Below, piece by piece: positions 19,037-29,177 of a DNA stretch of 64,000 nucleotides. Both the position numbers and the translations under genes were made by a program. The notes below the pieces were generated by a model. It had not been told where the DNA came from and did no database searches. It saw only the letters and a list, made by a program, of their open reading frames with translations. Numbering within the stretch: the first letter of the stretch is position 1; every line of letters starts with the position of its first letter. The DNA is taken from contig OY759785.1 of assembly GCA_963662605.1 (NCBI GenBank), positions 2,108,001 to 2,172,000 on the forward strand, in the 5' to 3' direction. The DNA comes from G963662605 sp963662605. Lineage in GTDB: Bacteria; Bacteroidota; Ignavibacteria; Ignavibacteriales; Ignavibacteriaceae.

Positions 19037-20737
19037 ATGAAATCATCAAAGTTTTATAAACATTTTGTAGTATTAGCTGCTCTCGTTATTATGTCGGGTA
19101 ATGGATATGCACAAATACCGGCTTTCCCCGGAGCGGAGGGTTACGCTGCTAATATAACCGGTGGTAGAGGAGGAGTTGTATTTGAAGTTACAACTCTTGA
19201 AGATGACGCTACAAATCCGCCTGTTGGCAGTTTGCGTGCAGCACTGAAGGATACTACTACACAGCCCAGAACGATTGTATTTAGGGTTGGTGGTGTAATT
19301 GATTTGAAAGGCAGATTAGATGTCGGGTGTTCTAATGTAACGATTGCCGGTCAAACAGCACCTGGAGATGGTATCTGTCTCAAAAGATACCCCATGAAAG
19401 TTTACGGTAAAAATATTATCATCAGATTTTTGAGATTCAGGCCCACCGATATAACCGGTACGAATAGTCCGGCAATTTATGGCATTGATGTTGAAAACGC
19501 TTATTATGTTATCGTAGATCATTGTTCCTTAAGCTGGTCTATTGAAGAGGTTTGTACATTATATGATAATCATTACACTACGCTGCAATGGTGCTTGATT
19601 TCGGAAGGCCTTAGAAATTCATTCAACACAAAGGGAGCGCATGGATATGCCGGTGTTTTCGGGGGACAATACGCTACTTATCATCATAACCTTATAGCAA
19701 GTTGTGATAGCCGTAATCCGCGGTTTAACGGAGCCCGTGCGCATGATACCATGCAGGTTGTTGATTATAGAAACAATGTTATTTATAACTGGAGCTCAAA
19801 TACTGCCTATGGTGGAGAAATAGAGATTACCGGAGGGAAGTCTTTGATTAATATGATCAATAACTACTACAAATATGGTCCTGCAACAACTTCTACGTCG
19901 AAAAGATATCGGATTGTTCAGCCGTACGGTGCTGATACTACAAAAATCGGCAAATGGTATATTAATGGAAACTATGTGGATGGTTATCCTGCGGTAACAA
20001 CTGATAATTGGAGTGGCAGTGCGGTATCCCCACAAACATCAACGATTACTCTCGCATCTCTGAAGTCGGATACGGTATTCGTCTGCCCGTCAGTAACCAC
20101 AACATCGGCGGAAACCGCCTTTACGGATGTGCTGGCAAAAGTTGGGGCAACTTTGCCGAAACGGGATTCTGTAGATGAAAGAATATTGAAAGACGCACTC
20201 AACAGAACCGCATCTATGGGTGCCAACGGTATGGTAGATACCTTTTATAACCACTATACTTATCCAACTTACGCCTCCGGAACCCCTACCTATGATAATG
20301 ATCACGATGGCATGTCCAACAGCTGGGAAATATTAAAGGGACTCAACCCTGACGACCCGAGCGATAGAAATGGGGACTATGATCAAACGGGTTATACGAA
20401 TCTTGAAAAATATCTGAATGAGTTAGTTGCCACTAATGGCTTATCTGATGTTCCGGGTAGTTCAATGAAGAGCTATGAATTCAGATTATATGATAATTAT
20501 CCGAATCCCTTTAACCCCTCGACAACAATAAAGTTTGAGCTTGCTAAAGCAGGGCTCGTAACTCTTAAAATCTACGATGTATTGGGTAAGGAAATCCGGA
20601 CATTAGTGGATGAAGTTAAAACTGCCGGGGCATATGACGTAATGTTTACCATGCACAATTTGCCCAGTGGTATATATTTTTACAAGATGACTTCAGGAAC
20701 GAGCAGCGAAGTAAAAAAAATGCTCCTCATGAAGTAG
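19037..20737 (+). CDS. Secreted pectate lyase (PL1-like) with T9SS domain
   Basis: A 566-residue secreted lyase. Signal peptide 1-26 (ends GYAQI). A right-handed beta-helix of the Bacteroidota pectate lyase type follows (PAFPGAEGYAANITGGRGG, NVTIAGQTAPGDGI, then DSRNPRFNGARAHD with Arg residues at the active-site position). A calcium-binding-like linker (DNDHDGMSNSWE) and a T9SS sorting domain (DNYPNPFNPSTTI) end the protein. The ATG has GGAG seven bases upstream. Family members cleave polygalacturonate by beta-elimination; specificity here is inferred. It is followed by a strong terminator, so it is a separate transcript from the receptor operon. Confidence 0.87.
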   Translation: MKSSKFYKHFVVLAALVIMSGNGYAQIPAFPGAEGYAANITGGRGGVVFEVTTLEDDATNPPVGSLRAALKDTTTQPRTIVFRVGGVIDLKGRLDVGCSNVTIAGQTAPGDGICLKRYPMKVYGKNIIIRFLRFRPTDITGTNSPAIYGIDVENAYYVIVDHCSLSWSIEEVCTLYDNHYTTLQWCLISEGLRNSFNTKGAHGYAGVFGGQYATYHHNLIASCDSRNPRFNGARAHDTMQVVDYRNNVIYNWSSNTAYGGEIEITGGKSLINMINNYYKYGPATTSTSKRYRIVQPYGADTTKIGKWYINGNYVDGYPAVTTDNWSGSAVSPQTSTITLASLKSDTVFVCPSVTTTSAETAFTDVLAKVGATLPKRDSVDERILKDALNRTASMGANGMVDTFYNHYTYPTYASGTPTYDNDHDGMSNSWEILKGLNPDDPSDRNGDYDQTGYTNLEKYLNELVATNGLSDVPGSSMKSYEFRLYDNYPNPFNPSTTIKFELAKAGLVTLKIYDVLGKEIRTLVDEVKTAGAYDVMFTMHNLPSGIYFYKMTSGTSSEVKKMLLMK

Positions 20738-20755
20738 CAGAGAAATAGCAACTTT

Positions 20756-20782
20756 AAGCCCCGCTCACAGCGGGGTTTTTTT
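20756..20782 (+). terminator. Rho-independent terminator
   Basis: CCCCGCT (20759-20765), a 3-base loop and AGCGGGG (20769-20775) are followed by seven T, downstream of the pectate lyase gene. Confidence 0.95.
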
Positions 20783-20892
20783 ATCTTGAAAATCGGATTG
20801 CTCCGGAATAACAGACTCCCGATACTCCCGAATTACCCACCGGTTTAGAACTATTAAGTAAGCACTTTCATCAATAAAGTAAATTTCCATCA

Positions 20893-20930
20893 ATTCTGAG
20901 GAGATCTTGAATTTTCAAAGTCCTCAGAAT
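20893..20930. repeat. Near-perfect 38-base inverted repeat (hairpin)
   Basis: ATTCTGAGGA (20893-20902) pairs perfectly with TCCTCAGAAT (20921-20930), and inside it TTGAA pairs with TTCAA. No T run follows, so it is not an ordinary terminator. It may be an RNA structure or a protein-binding site; function unknown. Confidence 0.6.
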
Positions 20931-21288
20931 CCGAAAATCCCTAAGCTTTGGCTACACGTGCATGATGCTTTTTCTGCAAAGTGCAATTATAGGCCAATGC
21001 TTATAAGCAGGGGGACAGATGTAAAAGTGCCTGAATTTAGGGTAAAAAGCAGTAAAAGCCTGAAACTTTGTCCAGGAGATATTCTAAAAAAAACGGAGAA
21101 TTAGTAAAGAATTAGGCACTTTCCCGGTCTCTTGCCGGTTATATGAGTGCACGAATAGTCCGCATCGGATGAAATCGCAAATTTTAGAAAATTGTTTTGA
21201 TAATTAAATAATAGTGTTATATATTATGAATGATGTATTACAAGTTTTTGACATCAGTCCACCCGGGACTTCATTAACTTTTCTTACG

Positions 21289-21317
21289 TTGTGATTGTGA
21301 TTTTCGGTGTATATTTT
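21289..21317 (+). promoter_or_regulatory. Candidate promoter of the TonB-dependent receptor operon
   Basis: TTG (21289-21291), 18 bases, then TATATTTT (21310-21317), one base off TAnnTTTG. It lies about 100 bases upstream of the receptor start. Confidence 0.45.
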
Positions 21318-21419
21318 TCTTCACCGTCCCCTTATTGGGAGTGGTGAGGCGAAGCATTCAGAACATACAGGAAACGCACAGATTAAATTTTACAACAACC
21401 ATAAATTAAAGGATTAGCG

Positions 21420-24299
21420 ATGGCTATCCGTCGTAACTTCCGGACCTCTTTAATTTGTATATTGCTTCTTGTCAACGGCCTTATATTCGCGGGGGAAACC
21501 GGTAAACTCTCCGGGAAGGTAATTGAGGCGGCTACTAAGCAACCATCGTTCGGCGCAAATGTCGTGATCGTATCTCGATTGGTTGATGGGCAAGAAGAGA
21601 ATATATCAAAGCAGCACGGCGCAACTACTGACATCAACGGAAATTATTTCATCCTCAATATCCCCCCCGGCACCTACACAGTTAAATGCTCATATATCGG
21701 TTTTAAAGACGAAGTTATCACAAATGTAAAAGTGATGATAGATAAAACAACCAAGGTTGATTTTAGTCTTGTTGCCGGTGGACACACCACGAGTGAAGTC
21801 GTAGTTACAGCGTTTAACGACAAAAAGGTAGAAGTGGATTTGACTGCAACAAAGCAGACTTATGAAATAGAAAAGGTTAGAGAATTGGCCGGTATTGAAG
21901 ATATTGGCGATATTCTGACACTTCAACCTGACATTATTGATGATCACTTCCGTGGCGGCAGAGTCGGACAATCAGCTTACCTCATGGGCGGTACCTCAAT
22001 TGTAAACCCGTTGAGTAATCAGCGTGCATTTAGTCCGATAGTAAGCGGTTTGAAAACTGTGGAAGTACTTACGAGTGGTTTCTCGGCTGAATATGGGAAT
22101 GCACAATCCGGCGTTATCAATATGGTTCCAAGAGAAGGCGGAGAGAAATGGAAAACATCTCTCGATATTTCCGGAACTTTACCGGGATATAAAACCTGGG
22201 GTGGAAGTCCATACAGCACCAGCAATTTGCAATTTTATAATTTGCTAAAGAATGTAGATGAGTGGCTTAATGAAAACAAAGTAACACCCGGAAAATATTT
22301 ATGGGATAACGGGTACGGGTTTTCTAATTATATGCCATCAGATGGTTCGTTTTCACACGCGGATTCTTTACGCGTAGCGAGTATCAGCAGAGCGAATTGG
22401 CTGCAGTCAATCCGCGACGTCGGTTTGGAATACGATAACACGGTTGATTCCAGATTCGATCTCACTCTGAGCGGTCCGGTTAGTGATAACGTAAAAGTAT
22501 TTTTTGTCGGACGCCAGAGAACAACGTACGCTATTGTTCCGACAACAGAGCCGAATTTGTACAGACAGATGATGGCAAATATCACTTTCCAGCCGACCAA
22601 TGACGATAAAATCGGACTTCGTTTGACCTGGGATAATTCTTTCGAGAATTCTTTCAGCAGTTCAAACTGGTTGAGATATTTATTTAATAGAACTCTGACT
22701 ATGAATAAGCTGTATCAGAGCAATATTCAGGCTGGTTTGGATTGGAGCAGAGTTCTTAACGCAGCCAATGTATTTAATTTAAAACTCAACTATTTGAACC
22801 TGCGCTCCAGCAATAAACTGGAATTATTAACGGATGATCAATATCAGGATGTGTATACAACACAATCCAACTGGTATAATTATTACGGACCATCCAATCA
22901 CCAGATTGGATCATTCGCATCGAACAGAGGACTGGACATTGTTCAGACCTACGATATGCACGCAAATATTACTTCGCAGTTTAATACAAATAACCTTTTA
23001 AAAGCTGGATTCCAGTTTACCTATAATAACCTGAACGTAGATAGAGATATGAGCATCACAAACGCTGCATCATACCGCAAGGTGAAATTTAATGTGTTCC
23101 CGTTTGAAGGCGGATTATACGCTCAGGACAAATTGGAGTTTGAAGGATTCATCGCGAATGTCGGTTTACGTCTCGATTATTATGATATGAATACAAGTTA
23201 TTATTCGGATTTATATTCACCTTTGCGTAATCCGTACTACGATGAAACGAAACCTATCGGCGAGAAGGGAGCATATTACGATGCCTCTCTGGCTCTTAAG
23301 ACAAAAACAAAGTTGTATACAAGATTACAGCCGAGGGTTGGTTTCTCGTTCCCGGTTTCGGAAAGTTCGGTATTTCATGTGAACTACGGAACCTTTACTC
23401 AGAGGCCATCATACGATCAGATATTCTATAATCAGGTTAATAAGTACGGAGATATTCAAATTCTCGGCAATCCGAGACTGAAACCTGAAAATACGAAGAT
23501 GTATGACATTGGAATTGTCAACGCATTCCCTGGTGGATTTAAACTTGATGTATCCGCGTATTACAAGGACATTAAAGATCTCGTAGATGCAGCGTATTAC
23601 GTTGACAGGTTACAACAGGTTTATCAAACTTACACAAACCGCGATTATTCCGATGTAAAAGGATTTTTCATTACTGTTGAAAATAATGATGATAATCTTG
23701 ACCTTTTTGTCAGATATAACTATGAATCAGCAACAGGTAAATCAGCGACATCTTTAGATGCTCCTGTAACATACTACGAAAACCCTGCGGAGGGATATGC
23801 TTCTGTTAAACTGCCTGATCCGGAAGATATCTTTATGAATTACGACAGGACGCACAAACTGACATCCAACATTCGTTACAAATTCCTAAACGACGAAGGT
23901 CCTGAGCTCGATGGCATTTACCCACTTGAAAACATGAGCTTCAGTATCACATTCAGCCTGTACTCAGGCAGACCTTATACCTGGGATGTAAACGGTGAAG
24001 GATTGAAGTACAATAAGCGTACACCTACTGAAAAAGAGCTTCGGGCCAGAGTACAAAAAGCATTTAAGTTCGGCTCGACATCCATCAATTTTTACGCTGA
24101 AGGGCTGAACCTATTGAACGGCAAAATCTATAACTACACCGGTGTTTTTGATAATACTGTTAATACACCGCGCTGGGAATACGATCAGAGAAATATTGAC
24201 ACGTATACCTATTATGAGCCGTATACTACAAGTCAGTCAGTTTATATCTATTCCAACCAACCACGCAATTTTCGCTTTGGCGTGATTGTTAATTTCTGA
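21420..24299 (+). CDS. TonB-dependent outer-membrane receptor (SusC-like position)
   Basis: A 959-residue outer-membrane transporter. Signal peptide 1-24 (ends IFAGE). A carboxypeptidase-regulatory-like domain (about 28-118: GKLSGKVIEAATKQPSFGAN, then PPGTYTVKCSYIGF), a plug domain (about 125-245, with ITLQP-like ILTLQPDIIDD, GFSAEYGNAQSGVINM) and a C-terminal 22-strand-type barrel ending in RFGVIVNF. AAAGGA lies seven bases before the ATG. It heads a tight run of five genes. No SusD follows; instead a T9SS surface protein comes 11 bases later. Uptake of uronate oligosaccharides is inferred from the surrounding lyases. Confidence 0.9.
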   Translation: MAIRRNFRTSLICILLLVNGLIFAGETGKLSGKVIEAATKQPSFGANVVIVSRLVDGQEENISKQHGATTDINGNYFILNIPPGTYTVKCSYIGFKDEVITNVKVMIDKTTKVDFSLVAGGHTTSEVVVTAFNDKKVEVDLTATKQTYEIEKVRELAGIEDIGDILTLQPDIIDDHFRGGRVGQSAYLMGGTSIVNPLSNQRAFSPIVSGLKTVEVLTSGFSAEYGNAQSGVINMVPREGGEKWKTSLDISGTLPGYKTWGGSPYSTSNLQFYNLLKNVDEWLNENKVTPGKYLWDNGYGFSNYMPSDGSFSHADSLRVASISRANWLQSIRDVGLEYDNTVDSRFDLTLSGPVSDNVKVFFVGRQRTTYAIVPTTEPNLYRQMMANITFQPTNDDKIGLRLTWDNSFENSFSSSNWLRYLFNRTLTMNKLYQSNIQAGLDWSRVLNAANVFNLKLNYLNLRSSNKLELLTDDQYQDVYTTQSNWYNYYGPSNHQIGSFASNRGLDIVQTYDMHANITSQFNTNNLLKAGFQFTYNNLNVDRDMSITNAASYRKVKFNVFPFEGGLYAQDKLEFEGFIANVGLRLDYYDMNTSYYSDLYSPLRNPYYDETKPIGEKGAYYDASLALKTKTKLYTRLQPRVGFSFPVSESSVFHVNYGTFTQRPSYDQIFYNQVNKYGDIQILGNPRLKPENTKMYDIGIVNAFPGGFKLDVSAYYKDIKDLVDAAYYVDRLQQVYQTYTNRDYSDVKGFFITVENNDDNLDLFVRYNYESATGKSATSLDAPVTYYENPAEGYASVKLPDPEDIFMNYDRTHKLTSNIRYKFLNDEGPELDGIYPLENMSFSITFSLYSGRPYTWDVNGEGLKYNKRTPTEKELRARVQKAFKFGSTSINFYAEGLNLLNGKIYNYTGVFDNTVNTPRWEYDQRNIDTYTYYEPYTTSQSVYIYSNQPRNFRFGVIVNF

Positions 24300-24310
24300 G
24301 AGTATGAAAT

Positions 24311-26608
24311 ATGAAAAACACAAATAAATATATATTGTTTTTGTTGATGGCTTATTCAGCGCTCAGTTTTGCTCAGGTGCGCGAATACCAAATTCATAAA
24401 AGGGGCATGCTTTGGCAGACTGTTTTTAATACCGGTGAACTCGGTAGAGCTTGGATGACCGGAACTGAGGGCAACACAACTACCGTTCCGCTTATGGAGT
24501 GGCCTTCAAGGTCAGCATCTGTCCTAAATGGTATTGAGTATAGCGGACAGCATAACAGCATAGGTGCCGGTTTGCTTATTGCTGCAAATGTTGACAGTCT
24601 TCCGGGTCAGGCAAACCGGTTGTTTGCACATTGCGGCGCAGTTGGTGCAGGTTCTCCTGAAATGGCCTTTGGCAGATGGAGTATGCCTTACTTTATTGAT
24701 AAAAAAGAGAATTATCCGATACTGAGTGACGGATCACTTAATCCGGCATATGATCCTAACGAGGCTGAAGAAGTCATAGTAGCCTCATGGGCAACTAATC
24801 TCGGTATTAAAGTAACAAGAACCTCCCGTGCCTGGAGTTACCCTGATTATGATGATTTGATTATTTATGAATATGAGTTTGTCTACAATGGCGATACTGA
24901 TGGTAACGACAAAACCATTGAGATGACAAAAAAATTAAAGGATGTTGAATTCGTATTCGTATATGGGTTGGCACCTTCAATGTATGGCTATCAAAGAAAT
25001 TATAACGAATGGAAATATGATGCCGGTATGTACAAAGGCGACCAGGATATGTACTGGGATATGGATTATTGGCTTACCTTCAATCAAGATAGATGTAAGC
25101 AATTAGACTGGAAATTTGCCGGAAAACCTGAACCTGATTCTGCTTTATTCAGATTAAATGCGACTACAGGTGCCAACGGCGGTGGTTTATTAAGCCCTCA
25201 GGCACCCGGTTTTTGCGTTATGCAATATGATACGCTGCATCTTACCGTATTCAATCCGACCGACCTTACACAAAATGAATCAGAATACAAAACCATTTTA
25301 GCTGCTCATAAGGATTCCAAAGGAGCCTATTATGAACTAAGCGGTAGCAACAGATTGAAACAGCCCTGGATCAATCGTTTGCAGACGGGTGATGTCAGTT
25401 CTACGAAAATGCAAAACTCCGAACTTCTTGCTGCAGATAGAACAACAGGATATTATACTTCTTCATCAGCAGGTACCGTGGCTCCGGGAGCTACTGCTAA
25501 CCCCAGATGGAACAAAGATTACTGGCGGGGAAGAGGTAAAAATCAATACGGCAACACCAACATGGCGGTTAGAAAAAATATTAATTTCGGACCGTACACT
25601 TTGAATTTGGGTGATACCGTACACTTTGCAATTGCCGAGGTTGTTGGATATGGCGCTGACGCGGTTAAAGCCGTTGAAGGCGGAAGAGACAGCGCAACAG
25701 GCAAGAGCAGTTATCAGTGGAATAAGGTTCCTTCCTGGAATCGTTCGGCATACTCGTATGATAAAGCCCATAATGCCGTAAAGATGACTGATAATTACCT
25801 CAAAGATTTTGGTTATCCTGATTACGTGAACTCAAATGTACATAATGTACAACAAGTTGCTCATAAAGCCTATGAAGCATATTTAGGTTTGGATTCAGCC
25901 GGAATTTACAGCATACTTCCTATGCATCCGGATGAATTGCCTTCAAAAGGAAATTACAAAATTGCGATGCCATGTCCGGCTCCGGCGATTACAGTTGCTA
26001 ACACGGATACTGGTGCAGTATTAGTAAAGTGGAACAGGGCAGCGGAATCATTTTCAAGTCCCCGTTTAACAGGAGTATTAACAAAATATAAAGTATATCG
26101 TGCGACGGTTGGCATGGGGCCATGGAAATTATTGGATACTATTCCAGTTGGTACTACGCTTGACAGTACAGGAAACTACTTAATTAAAGATGATGATCAG
26201 AGTTTCCAGATCGGTGATTACGCTTATTACGCCGTTACCTCAGTTGATGACAAGGGTCATGAAAGCGGGAAGACGAATATTACCCGGTTTAAGAAAAATC
26301 TGCGTGCGGTTAAAAATTTAGGGAAGGTATATGCAGTGCCTAATCCATTTTTACTTAAATCCGGATTCGGAACAGGTACCGATGCTGACAGAATTACATT
26401 TTACGGATTGCCGAAGAAATGTACTATCAGAATATTCTCATTCGCGGGTAATCTTGTCGAGACTGTTGAACATGATGTAGATGAATTTACCGAAGATTAT
26501 TGGCAGGTTACAAAAAACGGCCAGTCAATTGCTTCCGGAATATACTTCTACGTGGTCAGCACACCTTCGGGCGATAAATTCTCCGGTAAACTTTTGGTAA
26601 TTAAGTAA
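24311..26608 (+). CDS. T9SS surface protein paired with the TonB receptor
   Basis: A 765-residue exported protein with a signal peptide (1-21, ends SFAQV). The body (about 22-550) is not a family I can name; it is rich in aromatic residues (e.g. RTSRAWSYPDYDDLIIYEYE). An Fn3-like domain follows (about 555-665: YKVYRATVGMGPWKLLD, then YAYYAVTSVDDKGHES) and then a T9SS-type C-terminal domain (YAVPNPF, GIYFYVVSTPSG, ending LLVIK). It starts 11 bases after the receptor. Its place is that of SusD in classical loci, so a glycan-binding partner of the receptor is a reasonable inference, though no SusD-like TPR fold is seen. Confidence 0.75.
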   Translation: MKNTNKYILFLLMAYSALSFAQVREYQIHKRGMLWQTVFNTGELGRAWMTGTEGNTTTVPLMEWPSRSASVLNGIEYSGQHNSIGAGLLIAANVDSLPGQANRLFAHCGAVGAGSPEMAFGRWSMPYFIDKKENYPILSDGSLNPAYDPNEAEEVIVASWATNLGIKVTRTSRAWSYPDYDDLIIYEYEFVYNGDTDGNDKTIEMTKKLKDVEFVFVYGLAPSMYGYQRNYNEWKYDAGMYKGDQDMYWDMDYWLTFNQDRCKQLDWKFAGKPEPDSALFRLNATTGANGGGLLSPQAPGFCVMQYDTLHLTVFNPTDLTQNESEYKTILAAHKDSKGAYYELSGSNRLKQPWINRLQTGDVSSTKMQNSELLAADRTTGYYTSSSAGTVAPGATANPRWNKDYWRGRGKNQYGNTNMAVRKNINFGPYTLNLGDTVHFAIAEVVGYGADAVKAVEGGRDSATGKSSYQWNKVPSWNRSAYSYDKAHNAVKMTDNYLKDFGYPDYVNSNVHNVQQVAHKAYEAYLGLDSAGIYSILPMHPDELPSKGNYKIAMPCPAPAITVANTDTGAVLVKWNRAAESFSSPRLTGVLTKYKVYRATVGMGPWKLLDTIPVGTTLDSTGNYLIKDDDQSFQIGDYAYYAVTSVDDKGHESGKTNITRFKKNLRAVKNLGKVYAVPNPFLLKSGFGTGTDADRITFYGLPKKCTIRIFSFAGNLVETVEHDVDEFTEDYWQVTKNGQSIASGIYFYVVSTPSGDKFSGKLLVIK

Positions 26609-26628
26609 GATATCGGAAAGACGAAAAA

Positions 26629-27606
26629 ATGAATATTATGAAAAAATTGATTCTCGTTATTCTTATCTGCCTGCCGGTATCACTTTCAGCATTTGAAAAA
26701 ACCGGAACTACATCTTTGCAATTTCTCAGTGTACGTCCTTCTGCCCGTGCTGCGGCATTAAGCGGAGCGTACACTGCATCAGTTGATAATTCGGATGCTT
26801 GTTTCTGGAATCCGGCGGCTTTAACTAAAATTTCAGATCAGGATGCATCGGTATCCTTTATAGACTACTTTTTAGATGTGAAAATGTATGCTTTTTCCTA
26901 CGGCATGACAACAACGCATTATGGTTCTTTCGGCGTTTTTGGGTTATACTCGGATATCGGTGAGATTGAAGTTACCACCGCCGGAGCGCGTGGCTTCGTG
27001 GCCGATAAATCAAGTTATAATCCGGGATTGACCGGAGAAGTTATCCGCCCATTCCAAATGGTAACGGGATTGTCCTATGGACTTGAATTAACCAAAGCAT
27101 TCTCTTTCGGTCTCACAGCCAAATATGTCGAAGAAAATCTAGTCTATTACAAAGTGCGAAGCATAGCTTTTGATGGCGGAATCCACTTTAAGACCGGGTA
27201 TCGTTCCATTGAAATTGCAGCCGCGATAAAAAACTTTGGGTCGGATGTAAAATTCATCGAGAATAAATTCCCGATACCTCAGACACTGAATATTGCAGTT
27301 TCCGCATTTGTAATCGGATCAGCCGGCAATAACCTATTCATGGATTCAGAAGAGAATTCCGTTTTATTCGAATACGATATAGCCCAGCTTCGTGATTTTG
27401 ATCAGCAGCATGTCGTTGGTATGGAATACTCGTTTAAGAATATGGTACAGTTACGTGCCGGTTATAAATTTAACGGCGATCAGGAAACATACAGCCTCGG
27501 CTGCGGTGTTAAATATCAGAATTTAAGATTCGACTATTCCTATAATCCATTTGGTGATTATCTACCTGCAGTGCACCGTGTGTCTGTGGGTTTCGCAATA
27601 CACTAA
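26629..27606 (+). CDS. PorV/PorQ-family outer-membrane protein
   Basis: A 325-residue beta-barrel protein. The signal peptide covers about 1-22. The mature N-terminus contains the PorV/PorQ signature (FLSVRPSARAAALSGAYTA, then CFWNPAAL). PorV shuttles T9SS cargo to the attachment machinery and PorQ is a related barrel, so this gene may serve export or anchoring of the surface proteins encoded beside it. Start ATG 26629 is preferred over 26638 because GGAAAG lies at suitable spacing. Co-transcribed with the receptor (20-base gap). Confidence 0.82.
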   Translation: MNIMKKLILVILICLPVSLSAFEKTGTTSLQFLSVRPSARAAALSGAYTASVDNSDACFWNPAALTKISDQDASVSFIDYFLDVKMYAFSYGMTTTHYGSFGVFGLYSDIGEIEVTTAGARGFVADKSSYNPGLTGEVIRPFQMVTGLSYGLELTKAFSFGLTAKYVEENLVYYKVRSIAFDGGIHFKTGYRSIEIAAAIKNFGSDVKFIENKFPIPQTLNIAVSAFVIGSAGNNLFMDSEENSVLFEYDIAQLRDFDQQHVVGMEYSFKNMVQLRAGYKFNGDQETYSLGCGVKYQNLRFDYSYNPFGDYLPAVHRVSVGFAIH

Positions 27607-27633
27607 GAAATTGTTTTCAATCAGGAAGCAGAT

Positions 27634-29145
27634 ATGAAAAAGAGTTTAAAATTATTTTATAATGGCATATTGATAATACTTCTGTTTGCGGCTCAGAACA
27701 TGCAGGCGCAGCACCGGGGTGATCAATTCTCTTTTCAAGGAATTGACATGGTCGGTGATTTCGGTGTACGAAGTAGTGGTATGGGTGGAGCTTTTACCGC
27801 TATGTCGGGCGACATTTCCAGCCTGTATTTCAACGCTGCCGGATTAGCCGATATATCCAAGAATCAGTTTTCGGTCGGCGGAAGCCTCTACTCACAGTTG
27901 TGGAGAGAATGCCAGCAGTACAGACCGACAAAGTATTTTTCATCTATATCATTGTATCTGGAAGAATTATACATTCCGCCGCATCAGTCTGATACCGCAT
28001 ACTATATTGACGGTGATGCAGTAAAGGATGTTTCAACTAATCCGTATAATATCAAAGATCCCAAATTAGGGACTGACCCGTATACGAAAGCAGGTGAAAA
28101 CTGGCATAGGTATCGCAGCGATTATTCGTTAAATAATGTTGCATTAGCTGTCCCTTTGGATTTCGCAGTTAAGGGTCTTGTTGCCGCCGTTTCATTCAAT
28201 ACTAACAAACTGTATGATTACGACAGAAATGATACATACCTTGATCCGCATCCCGGCAGTACCTTCTATGATGTTTTAAGTACTGCAAACCAGTACAATC
28301 AGCAGCACATATACTGGTATCGCTATAAGAGACTGCGTGAAGGGACAATGAGTTATCTCCATTTTGCATTAGCCTATCAGGTTATGGATAATCTTCAGGT
28401 TGGTGCGCGTGCTAAAGCTGTGTGGGGAAAAACAAATGACAATCTCGGTTTGAGCAAGCATGGTTCATTCTGGTTATACGATCAGAATATTTTTGGCTTC
28501 CGGTATGAAGACGGGCTTGACACAACATACGGACAATCAAAGTACAATAGCTTGAACTTTTCGCTCGGCGTACTTTATTCATTCAGTAAATTCAAAATCG
28601 GCGGACAGATAACTTTGCCGTACACAATGACCAGAAAATGGGATTATACGGATTCTTCAAAAAGCTGGTATGCTGTTTCAAAGAGTATGTCTTCCGGTGA
28701 AGATAAATTGAAAATGCCGATAGGTTACTCTTTTGGTATTAGCTATACTCCAAAGGATAGAATAACCATATCCTTTGACTATGAGAAGATTCCTTTCGGA
28801 GAAGCTGAAAAAGAAATCGTTCGCAATGATGAGTATTATCAGGATTTACTCAATCAATACATTCTTCGTTTCGGTTTAGAATATCGTCCGTACAAATTTT
28901 TATCATTGTCGGCCGGTTACAAGAATACATCCCAGATATTTTCACCTGACGGCGCAGCTGACCGTTCAAAGGGTCCGGTTATGACAGGTTATTCATGCGG
29001 TGCTGCTTATATTTCTCCGTACGGCAGACTTGATGTCACCTATACGTATTCTACCCTTAGATATTACGATTCATATTATACAAATACAAATTATGCTGCT
29101 GAGTTCAGCGGCAACATTATTGTCGGATATACAGTCAATTTCTAA
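27634..29145 (+). CDS. PorV/FadL-like outer-membrane beta-barrel protein
   Basis: A 503-residue protein with signal peptide 1-25 (ends MQAQH) and an N-terminal motif GVRSSGMGGAFTAMSGDISSLYFNAAGL, which is shared by OmpP1/FadL and PorV-type barrels (given here in part as SSGMGGAFTAMSGD). The C-terminus ends in aromatic-rich strands (GNIIVGYTVNF). FadL relatives take up hydrophobic or aromatic compounds; PorV relatives work with T9SS. The sequence alone does not decide between them. It is the second barrel in the receptor operon, with GGAAG before the ATG. Confidence 0.75.
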   Translation: MKKSLKLFYNGILIILLFAAQNMQAQHRGDQFSFQGIDMVGDFGVRSSGMGGAFTAMSGDISSLYFNAAGLADISKNQFSVGGSLYSQLWRECQQYRPTKYFSSISLYLEELYIPPHQSDTAYYIDGDAVKDVSTNPYNIKDPKLGTDPYTKAGENWHRYRSDYSLNNVALAVPLDFAVKGLVAAVSFNTNKLYDYDRNDTYLDPHPGSTFYDVLSTANQYNQQHIYWYRYKRLREGTMSYLHFALAYQVMDNLQVGARAKAVWGKTNDNLGLSKHGSFWLYDQNIFGFRYEDGLDTTYGQSKYNSLNFSLGVLYSFSKFKIGGQITLPYTMTRKWDYTDSSKSWYAVSKSMSSGEDKLKMPIGYSFGISYTPKDRITISFDYEKIPFGEAEKEIVRNDEYYQDLLNQYILRFGLEYRPYKFLSLSAGYKNTSQIFSPDGAADRSKGPVMTGYSCGAAYISPYGRLDVTYTYSTLRYYDSYYTNTNYAAEFSGNIIVGYTVNF

Positions 29146-29177
29146 ACTAATTAAATAAATCTTTCTCAGGAGGTTCC

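Larger units (their letters stand above)
20783..21419 (+). other. Long intergenic leader region before the TonB receptor operon
   Basis: About 640 bases with no convincing gene. It holds a 38-base hairpin at 20893-20930, a candidate promoter at 21289-21317 and a leader of about 100 bases up to the receptor ATG. A 65-codon frame from TTG 20907 to 21104 exists, but its would-be ribosome site lies in the hairpin stem and its product is not recognisable. Confidence 0.5.

Noticed and set aside
20907..21104. 65-codon plus-strand frame after the pectate lyase
   Set aside because: It starts at TTG with its ribosome site inside a hairpin stem, the product resembles nothing known to me and has no signal peptide; the region reads better as a leader.
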